A DNA stretch of 38,230 bases from Actinophytocola sp. (GTDB taxonomy: Bacteria; Actinomycetota; Actinomycetes; Mycobacteriales; Pseudonocardiaceae), in the NCBI GenBank assembly GCA_009377395.1, contig WHUB01000040.1:1-38230 (forward strand), read 5' to 3'. Shown piece after piece: positions 23,867 to 31,284 of the stretch. Within the stretch, counting starts at the first letter, position 1. The number at the start of each line of letters is the position of its first letter. The notes under the pieces were generated by a model that did not search any database, was not told the DNA's origin, and saw only the letters and a program-made list of their open reading frames with translations. Made by a program: the position numbers and the translations under genes.

Positions 23867-24528
23867 CACTCAGCCTGTGCCGGGACCTCTCGGCCGCCGA
23901 CTGGATCACGGGCAGCGACCTGCCGTGGCAGCGGCTCGTCGGCTTCGGCCCGGCCGGTTTCGACGCCTACGCGCGGCTTCGGTTCCTGCCCGATCCGGTG
24001 CGTCCCGGTCAGAGTGAGAACGACGTCGAGCCGGACTGGCCCACCGAGCCGCTGCCCCGGCTGTTCGAGATGCTGGCCGACCACACTGCCACCCCAGACG
24101 ACTGCTACTTCTGCGTCTGGGATGGCTATGCCGACGACGACGCCATTGCCGTCGATGACACGGCGGTGTACCTCGACGATGACACCGCCTCGGAGGCCCA
24201 GCCGGGGCTGGCACCCGCCCCGGTTCCCTCGGTGCCACACCCGCCGAAGGTCGCGGTGCCCGAGCGGGCGTACTGGCTGTTTCGCGGGCCGTTGGCCGAT
24301 GTCGGCACGTGGGACACCGCCCAGGGGTGGCCGGGCGAGATCCGGCTCCACCAGGCCGAACCGGCGTTCGTCTGGCCCGCCGATCACGCCTGGTGCGTTG
24401 CCAACGACGTCGACCCACACTGGGCGGGCATCGGCGGCACTGCCGCGTTGATCACCCAGCTCACCGCCGACCCGCTGCTCGACGTGGTTCTTGCCGACCC
24501 CACCACGGAACAACCCTTCTACCGGTGA
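23863..24528 (+). CDS. conserved protein of unknown function, coupled to manA
   Basis: 221-aa soluble protein I do not recognise. It is rich in W, D and P: LPWQRLVGFGPAGFDAYARLRFLPDP, a TPDDCYFCVWDGY segment, an acidic stretch (DDDAIAVDDTAVYLDDD) and a PERAYWLFRGPLADVGTWD core. The tail (VWPADHAWCVANDVDPHWAGIGG) looks like a folded binding domain. There is no signal peptide or membrane span. GTG 23863 lies inside the manA stop (GTGA), so it is translated with manA. The context suggests a role around sugar-phosphate metabolism, but this is only inference. Confidence 0.75.
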   Translation: MTLSLCRDLSAADWITGSDLPWQRLVGFGPAGFDAYARLRFLPDPVRPGQSENDVEPDWPTEPLPRLFEMLADHTATPDDCYFCVWDGYADDDAIAVDDTAVYLDDDTASEAQPGLAPAPVPSVPHPPKVAVPERAYWLFRGPLADVGTWDTAQGWPGEIRLHQAEPAFVWPADHAWCVANDVDPHWAGIGGTAALITQLTADPLLDVVLADPTTEQPFYR

Positions 24529-24533
24529 GCAAG

Positions 24534-24579
24534 ACTGTGCCGGTAGATACCAATCCGACCGAAAGTCAGCCGAACTGGC
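24534..24579 (+). repeat. dispersed repeat, copy B
   Basis: The core matches 13181-13226 in inverted orientation at 42 of 46 bases; weaker similarity runs on to about 24628. It begins 5 bp after the stop of the 221-aa gene and precedes the cation transporter gene. Its minus strand can fold GGCTGA-CTT-TCGGTC with two G-U pairs, equivalent to the perfect hairpin of copy A. Confidence 0.75.
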
Positions 24580-24669
24580 AGGTCAGAACAATTGTGCCAG
24601 TCGGCCGCCTTCTCGGTCTTCTTAGTATGCTCCCGCAGCGAGAAGGCCAGTGGGAGAAGGGACCGGAGC

Positions 24670-25599
24670 GTGTCAGCTGACGGCAGTACCAAGGCGATCC
24701 TCGCGGCGTTGTTCGCCAACGCGGGCATCGCGGCGGCCAAGTTCATCGGCGCGGGCCTGACCGGGTCGTCGTCGATGCTGGCTGAGGGCGTGCACTCGGT
24801 CGCCGACACCTCGAACCAGGGTCTGCTGCTGCTCGGCAAGAAGACCTCGCGGCGAAGCGAGACCAGGCAGCACCCGTTCGGCTACGGCCGGGACCGCTAC
24901 TTCTACTCCTTCATCGTGGCGCTGCTGCTGTTCTCGATGGGCTCGCTGTTCGCGCTCTACGAGGGCGTGCACAAGATCATGGATCCGCATGCGCTGCACG
25001 GGCCGATGATCGCGATCGTGATCCTGCTGGTCGCCATCGCGCTGGAGACCTACAGCTTCCGCACAGCCATCGTCGCGTCGCGCGAGCTCAAGGGGAACGC
25101 GTCGTGGTGGCAGTTCATCCGGCAGGCCAAGGTGCCCGAACTGCCGGTCGTGCTGCTGGAGGACGCCGGTGCGCTGGTCGGGCTGATCTTCGCGCTGTTC
25201 GGCGTCAGCCTGACCATGGTGACTGGCGACCCGATCTGGGACGGCATCGGCACCGTCATGATCGGCGTGCTGCTCGGCGTCATCGCGGTCGTGCTGATCA
25301 TCGAGATGAAGGGGTTGCTGATCGGGGAAGGCTCCTCCGACGACGAGCTCGACCTGATCGTCGGCGAACTGGAGCAGAACCCGGTGCAGCGGGTGATCCA
25401 CATCCGCACCCAGTACATCGGCCCGGAGGAGCTGCTGGTCGCCGCCAAGCTCGCGCTCACCAGGGGCATGTCGCTCCCCGAGATAGCGGGTGCGATCGAC
25501 GACGCCGAGGACCGCATTCGCGCCAAGGTGCCCGCCGCGCGGCTGATCTACCTGGAGCCCGACCTCGACCGCACGCCGGATGCCACCGCGTCACGCTGA
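24670..25599 (+). CDS. cation diffusion facilitator family transporter
   Basis: 309-aa inner-membrane metal exporter (zinc, iron, manganese or cobalt type). The opening AILAALFANAGIAAAKFIGAGLTGSSSMLAEGVHSVADTSNQ carries the span 2 metal site region (EGVHSVADT). HPFGYGRDRYFYSFIVALLLFSMGSLF follows, and a second site lies in LLEDAGALVGL. Six spans are followed by a cytoplasmic domain (DELDLIVGELEQNPVQRVIHIRTQYIGPEELLVAAKLAL). GTG 24670 has GGGAGAAGG upstream. Metal specificity cannot be read. The gene converges with, and overlaps by 9 bp, the next gene. Confidence 0.92.
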   Translation: MSADGSTKAILAALFANAGIAAAKFIGAGLTGSSSMLAEGVHSVADTSNQGLLLLGKKTSRRSETRQHPFGYGRDRYFYSFIVALLLFSMGSLFALYEGVHKIMDPHALHGPMIAIVILLVAIALETYSFRTAIVASRELKGNASWWQFIRQAKVPELPVVLLEDAGALVGLIFALFGVSLTMVTGDPIWDGIGTVMIGVLLGVIAVVLIIEMKGLLIGEGSSDDELDLIVGELEQNPVQRVIHIRTQYIGPEELLVAAKLALTRGMSLPEIAGAIDDAEDRIRAKVPAARLIYLEPDLDRTPDATASR

Positions 25600-27969
25600 C
25601 GGCGAGCGCACCCCGCCCGCCGGACGCGGCAGGTCCGGGAACAACGACGGCTGGTCCTGCTCGGGACGCACGGCCGCGCCGGGGACCTCGAGCCCGGCCG
25701 CCATGGCGACGGCGCGGTCCCACTCCGGGTCGACCAGGTAGTCGTTGTGCCGCAGCACCCCGGCGGCCCACCGGCGGGAGTCCTCCTGCCTGGGCAGCGG
25801 GTCGGCCAGCCAGTGGTCCCCGCCCAGCACGAGGCTGTGCGCCTTGCCCGCGACGGCGGCGGGCAGCGGCCCGACGGTGCCGTCGGCCAGGTAGCCGATG
25901 CCGAGCAGCTTGCCGCCGACCACCTGGTGCCGCCAGGTCGTGACGCCGCCGCCAAAGGAGTCGGTGCCCCGGCACAGCCCGCGCCAGCGGCCGTCGAGTG
26001 CGCCGTAGAGCGTGGCCAGGTTCGCCGGCGCCAGCAGCGAGGGGAACGCCCGCTGATAGCCCCACTGCGCCGGCGTGCCCGCCGTGATCAGCCCGACCCG
26101 CTCGCGCTGCTGCTCGCTCAGCTCGGTCGTCAGCCGCGCCGCCGCGATCATCGCGAGCAGCCCGCCGTGGCTGTAGCCGGAGAGCACCACCCGCGCGTCC
26201 GGCTCGGCCAGGTGGTGTTCGACCCGCGCCACCAGGTCCGGCACCACCTTGACCGCGTACGACGGCGGCACGATCGGATGTGCCCGCCTCGGCCAGAAGA
26301 ACACCAGGTCGGCGAGCGCGCCGAGGTGCCTTCGCTGTTCCGGGTACTGGGCCGCCGAGTACATCACCCGCAGCAGCCCCGCCGCCAGCAGGCCGAGCGC
26401 GAGCACGCCGAGCGCGGCGAACAGGTCGAGCCAGCCCGGCAGCGGCCGGTCGGCCAGCCGCAACGCCAGCAGCGGCGCCGCACCCGCGCCGAGCAGCAGC
26501 GCCATGCCCGCCACCAGCCGGTGCAGATGCTTGCGCTCGATGGTCGCGGTCGCCCACGCGTCGGCCGCCGCGCGCTGCTCTCCCGCGTCCCGCTGCTGCA
26601 ACCGCACCAGCCTCGGGATGCCGCGCAGCCGCCTGCGCAGCGGGATCGCCACCAGGTAGACCACCGCCCACAGCAGCGCGGCGACCACCGTGCCGACGCC
26701 CCACAACACCGTGAGCAGGGTGTAGCTCGGCGGCAGCACCGGCTCCTGCCCGCCGAGCAGCTGACGCACGGTGATCGCGAGCCCGGCGCCGAACCCGGCC
26801 CCGAGCAGGCAGCCGAGCAGCACCGTCGGCGCCGCCACCCAACCGCCGAGCCACGGCCGCAGCCGGTGCGGCAGGCCGCGCCACTGCCGCCGCGCCAGCA
26901 GCGCGAGCGGCGCGAGCACCAGCGCGAACGCCGTCGTCACGGCGAGCAGCAGCACCAGGAGGCCCTCGGCCATCGCGTCCACGCCCGGCAACGCGGCGCC
27001 GTCACCGGCGCCCGGCGTCAACGGAGATCCGGCGAACCCCGCCACGACGACCAGCGCGCTCGCCGCCGTGATCAGCGCGGCCACGACCGGCCGCGGGAAC
27101 AGCAGCCGCAGCCAGTCGGCGATGTCATCGAGCAGCACCGTCGCCAGCACCGTGCCGCTGAGGAACGCGATCGCGACCAGCCAGACCACGCGGGCGGTGG
27201 TGCCGTCCGGCGGCGAGAACGCCCCGCCCAGCGGCAGCAGCGCGGCACAGCCGAGCGCGGCCATGGTGTGCAGTCCCCGCAGCACCCCGGCGTTGCGGTG
27301 CGGGTGCAGCTCGTGCCCCGGCAGCGAGCCGGGGGAGGGCCGCGACGTCTCCGTCGCCGCCCGCACCCCGAGGCGTCGCCAGGTTCCCGCCGACACCGCG
27401 TACAGCAGCGCGACGACCAGCAGCGGCGGCAGCATCCCGATCAGCGTGCGCGCCGTCTCCGACTCCCGGACGATGGCGGGCACGGCGGCGAGGCAGCCGG
27501 TGTCCGGCGCGAGGCACTGCGCGGCGAGCAGGTCGAGGCTGATCACGCCCGCCTGCGTGACGAACAGCGCGGTCAGCAGCAGCCCGGCCAGCCGCAGCAG
27601 CGCCTGGCACAGCATCACCAGGGCCCGGCCCGCCCGGCTTCCCTCCGGAGCGGGGGGAAGCATGCCGTGGGCGACGTTGACCAGCGAGAACGGGAACAGC
27701 AGCCCCCAGGTCGCCGTGAGCGCGCCGCCGGAGGTCATTTTGTGCCACAGGTAGCCCTCGACCGTGCGCGGCACCGCTCGCCCGAACGCGTGCAGCACCG
27801 GCCCGGCCACCGGCCTGCGCAGCCGGTCGGCGGGCCGGACGATCTCGCCCTTCTCGTCGCCCGCGACGGTGACCGAGGCGGTCGAGTCGAGCAACTGCTC
27901 CCCGCTGACGCCGACGAGGCCCGGCACGCGCAGCTCGATCACGCGGGCGTTGGGGCCGGGCAGCGACAT
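25591..27969 (-). CDS. 792-aa polytopic membrane protein with hydrolase-like C-terminus
   Basis: Large membrane protein not recognised as a named family. It has about ten membrane spans arranged through residues 85-580. The C-terminal 250 residues look like an alpha/beta hydrolase: FFWPRRAHPIVPPSYAVKVVPDLVARVEHHL, then the nucleophile elbow VVLSGYSHGGLLAMIAAARL (G-Y-S-H-G). A candidate catalytic histidine lies in LVLGGDHWLADPLP. The N-terminal part (RVIELRVPGLVGVSGEQLLD) is cytoplasmic or a hydrolase-like cap. ATG 27969 is preferred because GAGG lies 7 nt upstream; GTG 27981 is the alternative. It lies where other actinobacteria carry permease and ahcY genes. Possible role: lipase or esterase acting at the membrane. 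Confidence 0.8.
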   Translation of the reverse strand: MSLPGPNARVIELRVPGLVGVSGEQLLDSTASVTVAGDEKGEIVRPADRLRRPVAGPVLHAFGRAVPRTVEGYLWHKMTSGGALTATWGLLFPFSLVNVAHGMLPPAPEGSRAGRALVMLCQALLRLAGLLLTALFVTQAGVISLDLLAAQCLAPDTGCLAAVPAIVRESETARTLIGMLPPLLVVALLYAVSAGTWRRLGVRAATETSRPSPGSLPGHELHPHRNAGVLRGLHTMAALGCAALLPLGGAFSPPDGTTARVVWLVAIAFLSGTVLATVLLDDIADWLRLLFPRPVVAALITAASALVVVAGFAGSPLTPGAGDGAALPGVDAMAEGLLVLLLAVTTAFALVLAPLALLARRQWRGLPHRLRPWLGGWVAAPTVLLGCLLGAGFGAGLAITVRQLLGGQEPVLPPSYTLLTVLWGVGTVVAALLWAVVYLVAIPLRRRLRGIPRLVRLQQRDAGEQRAAADAWATATIERKHLHRLVAGMALLLGAGAAPLLALRLADRPLPGWLDLFAALGVLALGLLAAGLLRVMYSAAQYPEQRRHLGALADLVFFWPRRAHPIVPPSYAVKVVPDLVARVEHHLAEPDARVVLSGYSHGGLLAMIAAARLTTELSEQQRERVGLITAGTPAQWGYQRAFPSLLAPANLATLYGALDGRWRGLCRGTDSFGGGVTTWRHQVVGGKLLGIGYLADGTVGPLPAAVAGKAHSLVLGGDHWLADPLPRQEDSRRWAAGVLRHNDYLVDPEWDRAVAMAAGLEVPGAAVRPEQDQPSLFPDLPRPAGGVRSPSA

Positions 27970-28144
27970 TGATGACCTCACTGATGGTTGGTGACCGAAT
28001 CATTCCACTTCGCCCCATGATCGGGCAGGGGCGCAGAACCTTGGCACGGTAATCCCAGAGCCTTTCCGCCGCGCGCAGGAAACGCCTGCCGGGGCGAGAA
28101 AACACGCGGTCGGGGCAGTGATGGGCAGCCGATCAGACACGGCC

Positions 28145-28150
28145 TAGGCT
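28145..28150 (+). promoter_or_regulatory. -10 hexamer TAGGCT for leaderless tmk
   Basis: TAGGCT is followed by 7 nt and GTG 28158. The same hexamer is the -10 candidate of manB. Directly upstream, AGACACGGCCTA (28135-28146) equals the outer 12 bp of the right terminal repeat of the element in lpqB. Confidence 0.45.
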
Positions 28151-28157
28151 CTGCGGC

Positions 28158-28793
28158 GTGGGCAAGCTGATCGTGATCGAGGGCCTCGACGGCGCGGGCA
28201 AGAACACCCTCGCCAAGGCTGTCACCGCCGAGCTGACCTCGCGGGACGCAAGGGTCATCGGCCGGGCGTTCCCCCGCTACGGCGAGGACGTCCACGCCGA
28301 CCTCGCCCGCGACGGGCTGCACGGCAGGCTCGGCGACCTCACCGACTCGGTCAACGGCATGGCGCTGCTGTTCGCGCTGGACCGGCTCGGCGCGGCCGAG
28401 CGGCTGCGCGCCGACCTCGCCGAGGCCGACGTCGTGCTGGTCGATCGCTACATCGCCTCCAACGCCGCCTACGGCGCGGCCCGGCTGCACCAGGACGCCG
28501 ACGGCGAGATCGTCGAGTGGGTGCGCGCGCTCGAGGTCGAGCGGTTCGGCATCCCGGTGCCCGACCAGCAGCTCCTGCTGCGGGTGCCGGTGTCGGTCGC
28601 GGCGGGCCGGGCGCGGTCGCGGGAGTCGGACGACGCCACTCGCCCCCGCGACACCTACGAGTCGGACGACTCGTTGCAGGCCCGCTGCGGGCGGGTGTAC
28701 GAGCAGTTCGCCGAGCGACACTGGCTCTCGCCGTGGCAGGTGGTGGACGGCGCGGGGCAGGTCGACGCGGCCTCGCTCGCCGCGCTGCTGTGA
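28158..28793 (+). CDS. tmk: thymidylate kinase
   Basis: 211-aa dTMP kinase (EC 2.7.4.9), making dTDP for DNA synthesis. The P-loop is GLDGAGKNT (residues 9-17), with N in place of the common S/T, as the mycobacterial enzyme also departs there. RAFPRYGEDVHADL binds the thymidine side, VDRYIASNAAYGAARLHQ carries the DRY motif, and RDTYESDDSLQ is in the lid region. It resembles the M. tuberculosis enzyme throughout. The GTG start is set by the -10 hexamer 7 nt upstream. mtrA follows after 106 bp, the same order as Rv3247c-Rv3246c. Confidence 0.95.
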   Translation: MGKLIVIEGLDGAGKNTLAKAVTAELTSRDARVIGRAFPRYGEDVHADLARDGLHGRLGDLTDSVNGMALLFALDRLGAAERLRADLAEADVVLVDRYIASNAAYGAARLHQDADGEIVEWVRALEVERFGIPVPDQQLLLRVPVSVAAGRARSRESDDATRPRDTYESDDSLQARCGRVYEQFAERHWLSPWQVVDGAGQVDAASLAALL

Positions 28794-28899
28794 CCCGGAT
28801 TCGTCCGATCGAGTCACGCCGGGCCTGACCTTCGAGGCAAAGCGTTCGTATCGCCGGGTCGCTCAGCGAGAACTGGCCCAGTAGTGCGAACATGAACGC

Positions 28900-29577
28900 A
28901 TGAAGGCACGTGTTCTCGTAGTCGACGACGACCCCGCGCTCGCTGAGATGCTCACAATCGTGCTTCGCGGTGAGGGTTTCGACACCGCGGTCGTCGCGGA
29001 TGGGTCGCGCGCGATGACCGCGTTTCGCGAGTTCAAGCCGGATCTGGTGCTGCTCGATCTGATGCTGCCCGGCATGAACGGCATCGACGTGTGCAAGGCG
29101 ATCAGAGCCGAGGCAGGCATCCCCATCGTGATGCTGACCGCCAAGAGCGACACCGTCGACGTCGTGCTCGGGCTCGAGTCGGGCGCCGACGACTACGTCG
29201 TCAAGCCGTTCAAGCCGAAGGAGCTGGTCGCGCGGGTGCGGGCGCGGTTGCGCCGCACCGAGTCCGAGCCCGCCGAGTCGCTGACCATCGGTGACCTGGC
29301 CATCGACGTGCCCGGTCACGAGGTCACCCGCGACGGCGTGCCGATCGCGCTGACGCCGCTGGAGTTCGACCTGCTCGTCGCGCTCGCGCGCAAGCCACGC
29401 CAGGTCTTCACCCGCGAGGTCCTGCTCGAACAGGTATGGGGCTATCGCCACGCCGCGGACACTAGGCTGGTCAACGTCCATGTGCAGCGGCTGCGCTCCA
29501 AGGTCGAGCGGGACCCGGAACACCCCGAGGTCGTGCTGACCGTGCGCGGCGTGGGATATAAGGCGGGCCCACCATAA
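28900..29577 (+). CDS. mtrA: response regulator MtrA
   Basis: 225-aa OmpR-family response regulator. The acidic pocket is VVDDD (9-11), the phosphoacceptor is D53 in LVLLDLMLPG, the switch residue is T in MLTAKS and the lysine lies in DDYVVKPF. The C-terminal winged helix ends with RLRSKVERDPEHPEVVLTVRGVGYKAGPP, as in MtrA of mycobacteria and streptomycetes. It governs genes for cell wall turnover, division and replication initiation. The Shine-Dalgarno is weak; a 3-codon ATG reading frame lies just upstream. mtrB begins directly after the stop, so the pair is co-transcribed. Confidence 0.97.
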   Translation: MKARVLVVDDDPALAEMLTIVLRGEGFDTAVVADGSRAMTAFREFKPDLVLLDLMLPGMNGIDVCKAIRAEAGIPIVMLTAKSDTVDVVLGLESGADDYVVKPFKPKELVARVRARLRRTESEPAESLTIGDLAIDVPGHEVTRDGVPIALTPLEFDLLVALARKPRQVFTREVLLEQVWGYRHAADTRLVNVHVQRLRSKVERDPEHPEVVLTVRGVGYKAGPP

Positions 29578-31284
29578 GTGAAGCGACGACTGATCTCGCT
29601 CGGTGAAGCGATCGCATCGTTGACGGGCCGGGTCGTCACGTTCTGGCGGAACACGGCTGCCGCCATCAGCGAGCGCTGGCGCAGCTCGCTGCAGTTCAAG
29701 GTCACCGTCTCGACGCTGGCGCTGTCGACGGCGGTGGTGTTCGTGCTGGTCATGCTGTTGCAGTACCAGATCGCCGAGCGGCTGCTCGACACCAAGCGCC
29801 GCGCCGCGATCGCGCAGACCAGGGCCGTGCTCGCCACCGCGGAGTCGGAGCTGGAAGGCATCGACGCCGGCCCGGAGACGCTGCGGGAGCGGCTGGAGCA
29901 GGCCAGCAGGAAGATCACCAGCTCGTCACCGGCCGCGAACGAGGCGGAGGACTCGGCCGCCGGCGCCTTCGAACCGGTGCTGGCCAGCGGGGACCGGTCG
30001 TACCGGGGCGACCTCGGTGGCGTGGCGGACGAGTCGATCTTCGTGGGCAGCTACGGCCGGGTGCCGGACGACCTGCGGGATTTCGTCGAGCAGGGCAGGC
30101 AGGCGGAGCAGATCCACACCGCCGACGGCACCACGTACCTCATCATCGGCGCGCCGGTCACGACGAACGCGCGGCCGTTGCAGCTGTACCTGCTGTTCCC
30201 GCTCAGCGCCGAGCAGAACACCATCAGCACGGTGCAGCACACCCTCATCGCGGGCGCCGCGGTGCTGCTGCTCCTGCTCGCGGGCATCGCGAACCTGGTG
30301 ACCCGGCAGGTGGTGCTGCCGGTCCGGCGGGCGGCCAACGCCGCGGCCCGGTTCGCCGAGGGTGAGCTGGACGAACGGCTCCGCGTCGTCGGCTCGGACG
30401 ACCTCGCCAAGCTGGCGGCCTCGTACAACGAGATGGCGGCGAGCATCCAGTCGCAGATCCGCCAGCTCGAGGAGTTCGGCCAGCTGCAACGCCGCTTCAC
30501 CTCGGACGTCTCGCACGAGCTGCGCACGCCGCTGACCACCGTCCGGATGGCGGCCGACGTGCTGCACGCGTCCCGGGAGCAGTTCCCGCCGGGGCTCGCC
30601 CGCTCCGCCGAGCTGCTGGTCGACGAGCTGGACCGGTTCGAAGCGCTGCTCGGCGACCTGCTCGAGATCAGCAGGCTCGACGCCGGTGTCGAGGAGCTGA
30701 CGGCCGAGGTCATGGACGTCCGGCTGGTCGTGGAGCGGGTGCGCGAGCAGGTGAAGGCGCTCGCCGGGTCGGCGGGCAGCGAGATCGAGCTGCGGCTGCC
30801 CGCCGAGGAGGCGAGCGCCGAGATCGACGCGCGACGGGTGGAACGCATTGTGCGTAATCTGGTCGCGAACGCGGTCGACCACGGCGAAGGACTACCGGTG
30901 CGGGTGACGCTCGGCCTGAACGACGAGGCCATCGCCATCACCGTCCGCGACTACGGTGTCGGGCTCAGGCAGGGCGAGGAGGACCTGGTGTTCAACCGGT
31001 TCTGGCGCGCCGATCCGTCGCGCAACCGGCGCACCGGCGGCACCGGGCTCGGCCTCGCGATCAGCCAGGAGGACGCCCGGCTGCACGGCGGTGACATCGA
31101 GGCATGGGGCTCCCACGGCCACGGCGCGTGCTTCCGGCTCACGCTGCCCCGGTCGCAGGGCACGAAGATCATGTCGAGCCCGCTCGGCCTGCCGCCCGAT
31201 CCGCCCGTATCGCCGGTGGTCGATGCCACCCGCATCACCGACGGCGCCGAGCCGCTCGCGGACCGCGAAGAGGTGAACAGGTGA
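29578..31284 (+). CDS. mtrB: sensor histidine kinase MtrB
   Basis: 568-aa membrane kinase, partner of MtrA. Span 1 is at about 43-62, an extracytoplasmic sensor follows, span 2 is at about 222-242, and HAMP runs to about 293. The H-box is FTSDVSHELRTPLTT with H313. The ATP-binding boxes are N (NLVANAVDHGEG), G1 (VRDYGVGL), F (VFNRFWRADPSR) and G2 (GGTGLGLAIS). A proline-rich C-terminal tail follows. GTG 29578 abuts the mtrA stop. Its own stop overlaps the lpqB start (GTGA, 31281-31284). LpqB modulates MtrB sensing in mycobacteria, so the insertion in lpqB is of functional interest here. Confidence 0.96.
   Translation: MKRRLISLGEAIASLTGRVVTFWRNTAAAISERWRSSLQFKVTVSTLALSTAVVFVLVMLLQYQIAERLLDTKRRAAIAQTRAVLATAESELEGIDAGPETLRERLEQASRKITSSSPAANEAEDSAAGAFEPVLASGDRSYRGDLGGVADESIFVGSYGRVPDDLRDFVEQGRQAEQIHTADGTTYLIIGAPVTTNARPLQLYLLFPLSAEQNTISTVQHTLIAGAAVLLLLLAGIANLVTRQVVLPVRRAANAAARFAEGELDERLRVVGSDDLAKLAASYNEMAASIQSQIRQLEEFGQLQRRFTSDVSHELRTPLTTVRMAADVLHASREQFPPGLARSAELLVDELDRFEALLGDLLEISRLDAGVEELTAEVMDVRLVVERVREQVKALAGSAGSEIELRLPAEEASAEIDARRVERIVRNLVANAVDHGEGLPVRVTLGLNDEAIAITVRDYGVGLRQGEEDLVFNRFWRADPSRNRRTGGTGLGLAISQEDARLHGGDIEAWGSHGHGACFRLTLPRSQGTKIMSSPLGLPPDPPVSPVVDATRITDGAEPLADREEVNR

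Noticed and set aside
25747..27972. 741-codon plus-strand frame over the membrane hydrolase gene
   Set aside because: It is made of R, Q, H and P repeats with no fold-like pattern, while the minus frame has clean membrane spans and a nucleophile elbow.
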